Assembly (NCBI RefSeq): GCF_001552135.1
Contig: NZ_BCQP01000071.1
Coordinates: 1-62,459 of the forward strand
Direction of reading: 5' to 3'
Length of the DNA: 62,459 nucleotides
DNA from: Actinomadura chibensis NBRC 106107
GTDB lineage: Bacteria > Actinomycetota > Actinomycetes > Streptosporangiales > Streptosporangiaceae
Both the position numbers and the translations under genes were made by a program. The notes under the pieces are model-generated. The model saw only the letters and a program-made list of their open reading frames with translations. It was not told the DNA's origin and did not search any database. Shown piece after piece: positions 59,900 through 62,459 of this stretch. Position 1 is the stretch's first letter, and each line of letters begins with the position of its first letter.

Positions 59900-60412
59900 T
59901 CAGTCAGGGCCCATCCGGCCTCGGCTCGGGTGGCCGGGAGGTTGCGGGAGCACCGGCTCGACCCGGTACAGGGACGGCATGCCCGAGGTGCGCGGCGTGA
60001 TCTCGCGCTGCATACCGGCGAGGGCGGCTATCAGGTCGCGGGCGGTGACCAGGCCGACCAGGGCACCGTGTTCGTCGGTCACGGGCGCGTAGTCGGTGCC
60101 CGCGTCCAGCATCGCTCGGGCGGCCTCGGATACGGCTGCCTGCGGGCGCACCGTGGCGGGGCGCCGGTCTGGGAGAAGGGTGGTCACGGGACGCCGGGCG
60201 TCGCGGGGTGCGATGGCGTTCCAGGCGGCCGTGAGTGTCTGGGCGTCGACGACTCCGAGGAAGCCGCCCTGGACGTCGGCGACCGGCAGGTGGTGAACCT
60301 CGGCCTTGCACATCAGCTCCCAGGCCATGAGCACCGACTCGTCCTCGGCGATGGTGAGCAGGTCGCGGGACATCAGTTCGGCGACGGCGCGCCGCTCCAG
60401 CGGCTCGGTCAT
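59900..60412 (-). CDS. CBS-domain pair protein
   Basis: 170 residues from ATG 60412 (GGGGAGGGGGG upstream). Two CBS motifs form one Bateman module: VAELMSRDLLTIAEDESVLMAWELMCKAEVHHLPVADVQGGFLGVVDAQTLTAAW (residues 9-63) and TTLLPDRRPATVRPQAAVSEAARAMLDAGTDYAPVTDEHGALVGLVTARDLIAAL (about 76-131). The C-terminal 35 residues are Pro/Arg-rich. Such modules bind adenosine nucleotides or SAM and signal energy state. The gene lies between the Usp block and the DosR-like two-component pair, and such CBS proteins are typical members of the dormancy regulon. A 7-bp inverted repeat lies about 77 bp upstream. Confidence 0.85.
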   Translation of the reverse strand: MTEPLERRAVAELMSRDLLTIAEDESVLMAWELMCKAEVHHLPVADVQGGFLGVVDAQTLTAAWNAIAPRDARRPVTTLLPDRRPATVRPQAAVSEAARAMLDAGTDYAPVTDEHGALVGLVTARDLIAALAGMQREITPRTSGMPSLYRVEPVLPQPPGHPSRGRMGPD

Positions 60413-60488
60413 GGTCCCCCCTCCCCGGGCGTGTGCTGCCCATATGGGTTCATGCTCCCCACTTGCGGCGCCTTCAGGCGGGGGGTGA

Positions 60489-60507
60489 ACGTTCCGTCCG
60501 GGAACGT
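60489..60507. promoter_or_regulatory. Inverted repeat upstream of the CBS gene
   Basis: ACGTTCC-gtccg-GGAACGT, perfect 7-bp arms, 77-95 bp before the CBS start. It could be an operator. It does not match the DosR-like motifs before the USP genes. Confidence 0.4.
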
Positions 60508-60649
60508 CGAAGTTCCGCGTCAGCGCGCGGACGGGACCATGTGTCGCGGCGGCCGGTGCCGTCGTCACCGCAGCTTCGCGAGCCGCTCGTCGTACTCCTC
60601 TGCCCGGCGCTGGGTCGCGGCGCGGGCCTGTGTGCCGACTGCTGCGGTC

Positions 60650-61339
60650 TCAGCCCGACCTTTCCGTGGAATTCGAGCGGTCGGCTTTGAGTTGGGCGGC
60701 GAGGGCGGCGGCCTGGGTGCGGCGGCTCATGCCGAGTTTGGCGAAGATGTTGGAGATGTAGTTCTTGACGGTTTTTTCGGCGAGGAAGAGGCGTTCGCCG
60801 ATCTGGCGGTTGGTGAGTCCTTCGCCGATGAGTTCGAGGATGTGGCGTTCTTGTTCGGTGAGGCCTTTCAGGGGGTCGTTCTTGTCTTGGCGGGTGCGGA
60901 TGCGTTCGAGCATGCGGGCGGTGCTGCGCGGGTCGAGCAGGGATTGGCCGGTGGCGACGGTGCGGACGGCGCCGACGAGGTCGGAGCCGTGGATCTGTTT
61001 GAGGACGTAGCCGGCGGCGCCTGCCATGACGGCTTCGAAGAGGGCGTCTTCGTCGTCGAAGGAGGTGAGCATGAGGCACGCGAGGTCGGGCATCTGGGAG
61101 CGGACCTCGCGGCAGACGGTGACGCCGTCGCCGTCGGGGAGGCGGACGTCCAGGACGGCGACGTCGGGGCGGGCGGCGGGGATGCGGGCGATGGCCTCGG
61201 CGGCGGTGCCGGCTTCGCCGACGATGTCGATGTCGTCCTCGGCGGACAGCAGTGCGGCCACGCCGCGGCGGACGACCTCGTGGTCGTCCATCAAGAACAC
61301 TCGGATTGTTTCCGCATTGTGTGGCGTTTGCCCGCTCAT
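60650..61339 (-). CDS. devR: NarL/DosR-type response regulator
   Basis: 229 residues from ATG 61339. The receiver domain has FLMDDHEVVRRGV with the acidic pair (D18-D19), the phosphorylated Asp in AVLDVRLPDGDG (D64), the Thr/Ser in LMLTSFDDEDALFEA, and Lys in AAGYVLKQI. The LuxR-type HTH is LTEQERHILELIGEGLTNRQIGERLFLAEKTVKNYISNIFAKLGMSRRTQA (about 156-207). The layout and the EKTVKNYISNIFAKLGM helix match DevR/DosR, which turn on dormancy genes in hypoxia. It is divergent from the GAF sensor kinase, 143 bp away, its expected partner. The Usp and CBS genes next to it are probable targets. Confidence 0.85.
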   Translation of the reverse strand: MSGQTPHNAETIRVFLMDDHEVVRRGVAALLSAEDDIDIVGEAGTAAEAIARIPAARPDVAVLDVRLPDGDGVTVCREVRSQMPDLACLMLTSFDDEDALFEAVMAGAAGYVLKQIHGSDLVGAVRTVATGQSLLDPRSTARMLERIRTRQDKNDPLKGLTEQERHILELIGEGLTNRQIGERLFLAEKTVKNYISNIFAKLGMSRRTQAAALAAQLKADRSNSTERSG

Positions 61340-61482
61340 GGCGTTCGATTCCCTCGGCTCAGTGGTGACGTGTCCGACGCTACCCTCCCCGGTGGTCGGG
61401 GCCTTGGCATGGTGCCCACAGTGCAAGCGGCCCGACGTTCCGAGTCCTTACCCATCGGCATTTCGTAGGTGATACTGGCGAT

Positions 61483-62459
61483 GTGGCTGAGGAATCCGGC
61501 ACCGGTCGGGAGCGGGCGCGGCTGATCCTGCCGCAGTTGCAACTGGACGATTTGCTGACCGAGTTGCAGGCGCGGTTGGAGGCGGCGCGGTCGACGCGTG
61601 ATCGTGTGCATGCGCTGCTGGAGGCTGTTGTCTCGGTGGGCAGTGAGCTCGATTTGGAGTCGGTGTTGCGGCGGATCACCGAGGCCGCGATCACGCTGGT
61701 GGACGCGCGGTATGGCGCGTTGGGGGTGATCGGTGAGGAGGGGGAGCGGCTGGTCCAGTTCGTCACGGTCGGTGTCGGTGAGGAGGAGATCGAGGCGATC
61801 GGGCATTGGCCGGAAGGCCACGGGATCCTCGGGCTGCTGATCCGCGAGCCGCATCCGCTGCGGTTGCCGGATCTGGGCGAGCACCCTGCCTCCAGTGGTT
61901 TTCCGGCGAATCATCCGCCGATGCGGTCGTTCCTGGGTGTTCCGATTCGGGTGCGGGACGAGGTGTTCGGGAACCTGTATCTGACCGAGAAGGCGGGTGG
62001 CGGCGAGTTCGACCAGGAGGACGAGGTCGTGGTGACCGCGCTGGCGACGGCGGCGGGGGTGGCGATCGAGAACGCGCGGTTGTATGAGGAGACGCGTCGG
62101 CGGGAGCGGTGGCTTGAGGCGTCGGGGGAGATCTCCACGGCGCTGCTGTCGGGCACGGACCCGCACGAGGTGACCGCGCTGGTCGCGCAACGCGCCAGAG
62201 AGATCGCCGACGCCGACCTCGCGACGGTGGCGCTCGTTGAGGAGGGCGCCGATCATTTCGTGGTGGAGTCCGCGCACGGCGAAGGCGCCGAGGAGCTTGA
62301 GGGGTTGCGGGTGCGGCTTGACCATTCGGTCGCCGGTCCGGTCTTTTCTGAGGGTGTCGCGCTGCGGTTGGCCGATGGGAGCAAGGCGGCGCAGGAGGCG
62401 AAGGTCCCGGTGCATGTACCGATCGGGCCGCTGCTGGTGGTGCCGCTCGGGCTGGGCTC
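61483..62459 (+). CDS. GAF-domain sensor kinase, DevS/DosS-like, cut by window end
   Basis: At least 325 residues from GTG 61483; the frame is open to the last base, so the HisKA_3/HATPase part lies outside. After an N-terminal helix (QLQLDDLLTELQARLEAARSTRDRVHALLEAV), a first GAF domain (about 55-205) includes DARYGALGVIGEEGERLVQFVTVG and GVPIRVRDEVFGNLYLTEK. A second GAF starts at about residue 222 (SGEISTALLSGTDPHEVTALVAQRAREIADADLATVALVEEG). Two GAFs before the kinase core match DevS/DosT. Whether the first binds heme needs the His residue check. It is divergent from the DosR-like regulator. Confidence 0.75.
   Translation, partial: MAEESGTGRERARLILPQLQLDDLLTELQARLEAARSTRDRVHALLEAVVSVGSELDLESVLRRITEAAITLVDARYGALGVIGEEGERLVQFVTVGVGEEEIEAIGHWPEGHGILGLLIREPHPLRLPDLGEHPASSGFPANHPPMRSFLGVPIRVRDEVFGNLYLTEKAGGGEFDQEDEVVVTALATAAGVAIENARLYEETRRRERWLEASGEISTALLSGTDPHEVTALVAQRAREIADADLATVALVEEGADHFVVESAHGEGAEELEGLRVRLDHSVAGPVFSEGVALRLADGSKAAQEAKVPVHVPIGPLLVVPLGLG

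Noticed and set aside
61340..61482. DosR box between the response regulator and sensor kinase genes
   Set aside because: I looked for the GGGACxTTxGGCCC pattern and found only weak partial matches, so autoregulation is not supported from sequence.

Overview
This is about 62 kb of very GC-rich actinobacterial DNA. Codon use (third-position G/C), many GTG starts, a mycothiol-dependent enzyme family, a DosR-like two-component system and a 2-oxoacid dehydrogenase/ABC operon suggest a soil actinomycete. Thermomonosporaceae such as Actinomadura or Spirillospora is my guess; it is inference, not shown. I see no tRNA, rRNA, CRISPR array or intact insertion sequence.

Layout. 0-9.2 kb: a sulfotransferase whose stop codon lies in a 16-bp tandem repeat; a rifampicin-monooxygenase-like flavoprotein with a possible leader peptide; a DMFase-like lipoprotein; DedA; RidA; a mycothiol-dependent isomerase-type protein with an ECF sigma factor; two decayed gene fragments (class II aldolase, LivG-type ATPase); and a DUF4360 secreted protein. 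10-24.9 kb: ordinary accessory metabolism and regulation, namely a flavodoxin-fold quinone reductase/GlxA pair, an MFS/TetR pair with two palindromic operators, a LysR/SDR pair with a T-N11-A box, a TrmH methyltransferase, a PEP-mutase-superfamily enzyme, a GNAT/MFS coupled pair, PobA-like and TetX-like flavin monooxygenases, and a CehA-type PHP hydrolase.

25-36 kb is the most unusual part. It holds a bacterial homologue of the ADP-ribosylation cofactor HPF1; a 1108-residue HTH/P-loop protein with 15 alpha-helical 36-residue repeats; a CHAT caspase-like protease with TPRs preceded by an EACC1-like small protein; a separate one-domain copy of the protease's N-terminal domain; a stand-alone TrwC/MobF relaxase domain that seems to lack its catalytic tyrosines; and several small membrane or orphan proteins. 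This looks like a biological-conflict (defence) island.

36-54.5 kb: a P450; a 1282-residue secreted transglycosylase-like/SGNH fusion; a nine-gene leftward operon in which a 2-oxoacid dehydrogenase has its E2 split into two genes (lipoyl carrier first, catalytic core eighth) around an ABC transporter and two aminotransferases, facing a FadR-type GntR regulator across a double operator; a phosphotransferase; and an AAA/HTH regulator. 54.5-57 kb: small secreted proteins and decayed sequence, including a piece of an IS481-type transposase. 57-62.5 kb: a DosR-like dormancy block of three universal stress proteins, a CBS protein, a NarL/DosR response regulator and a GAF sensor kinase cut by the window end, with DosR-box-like motifs before two of the stress genes.
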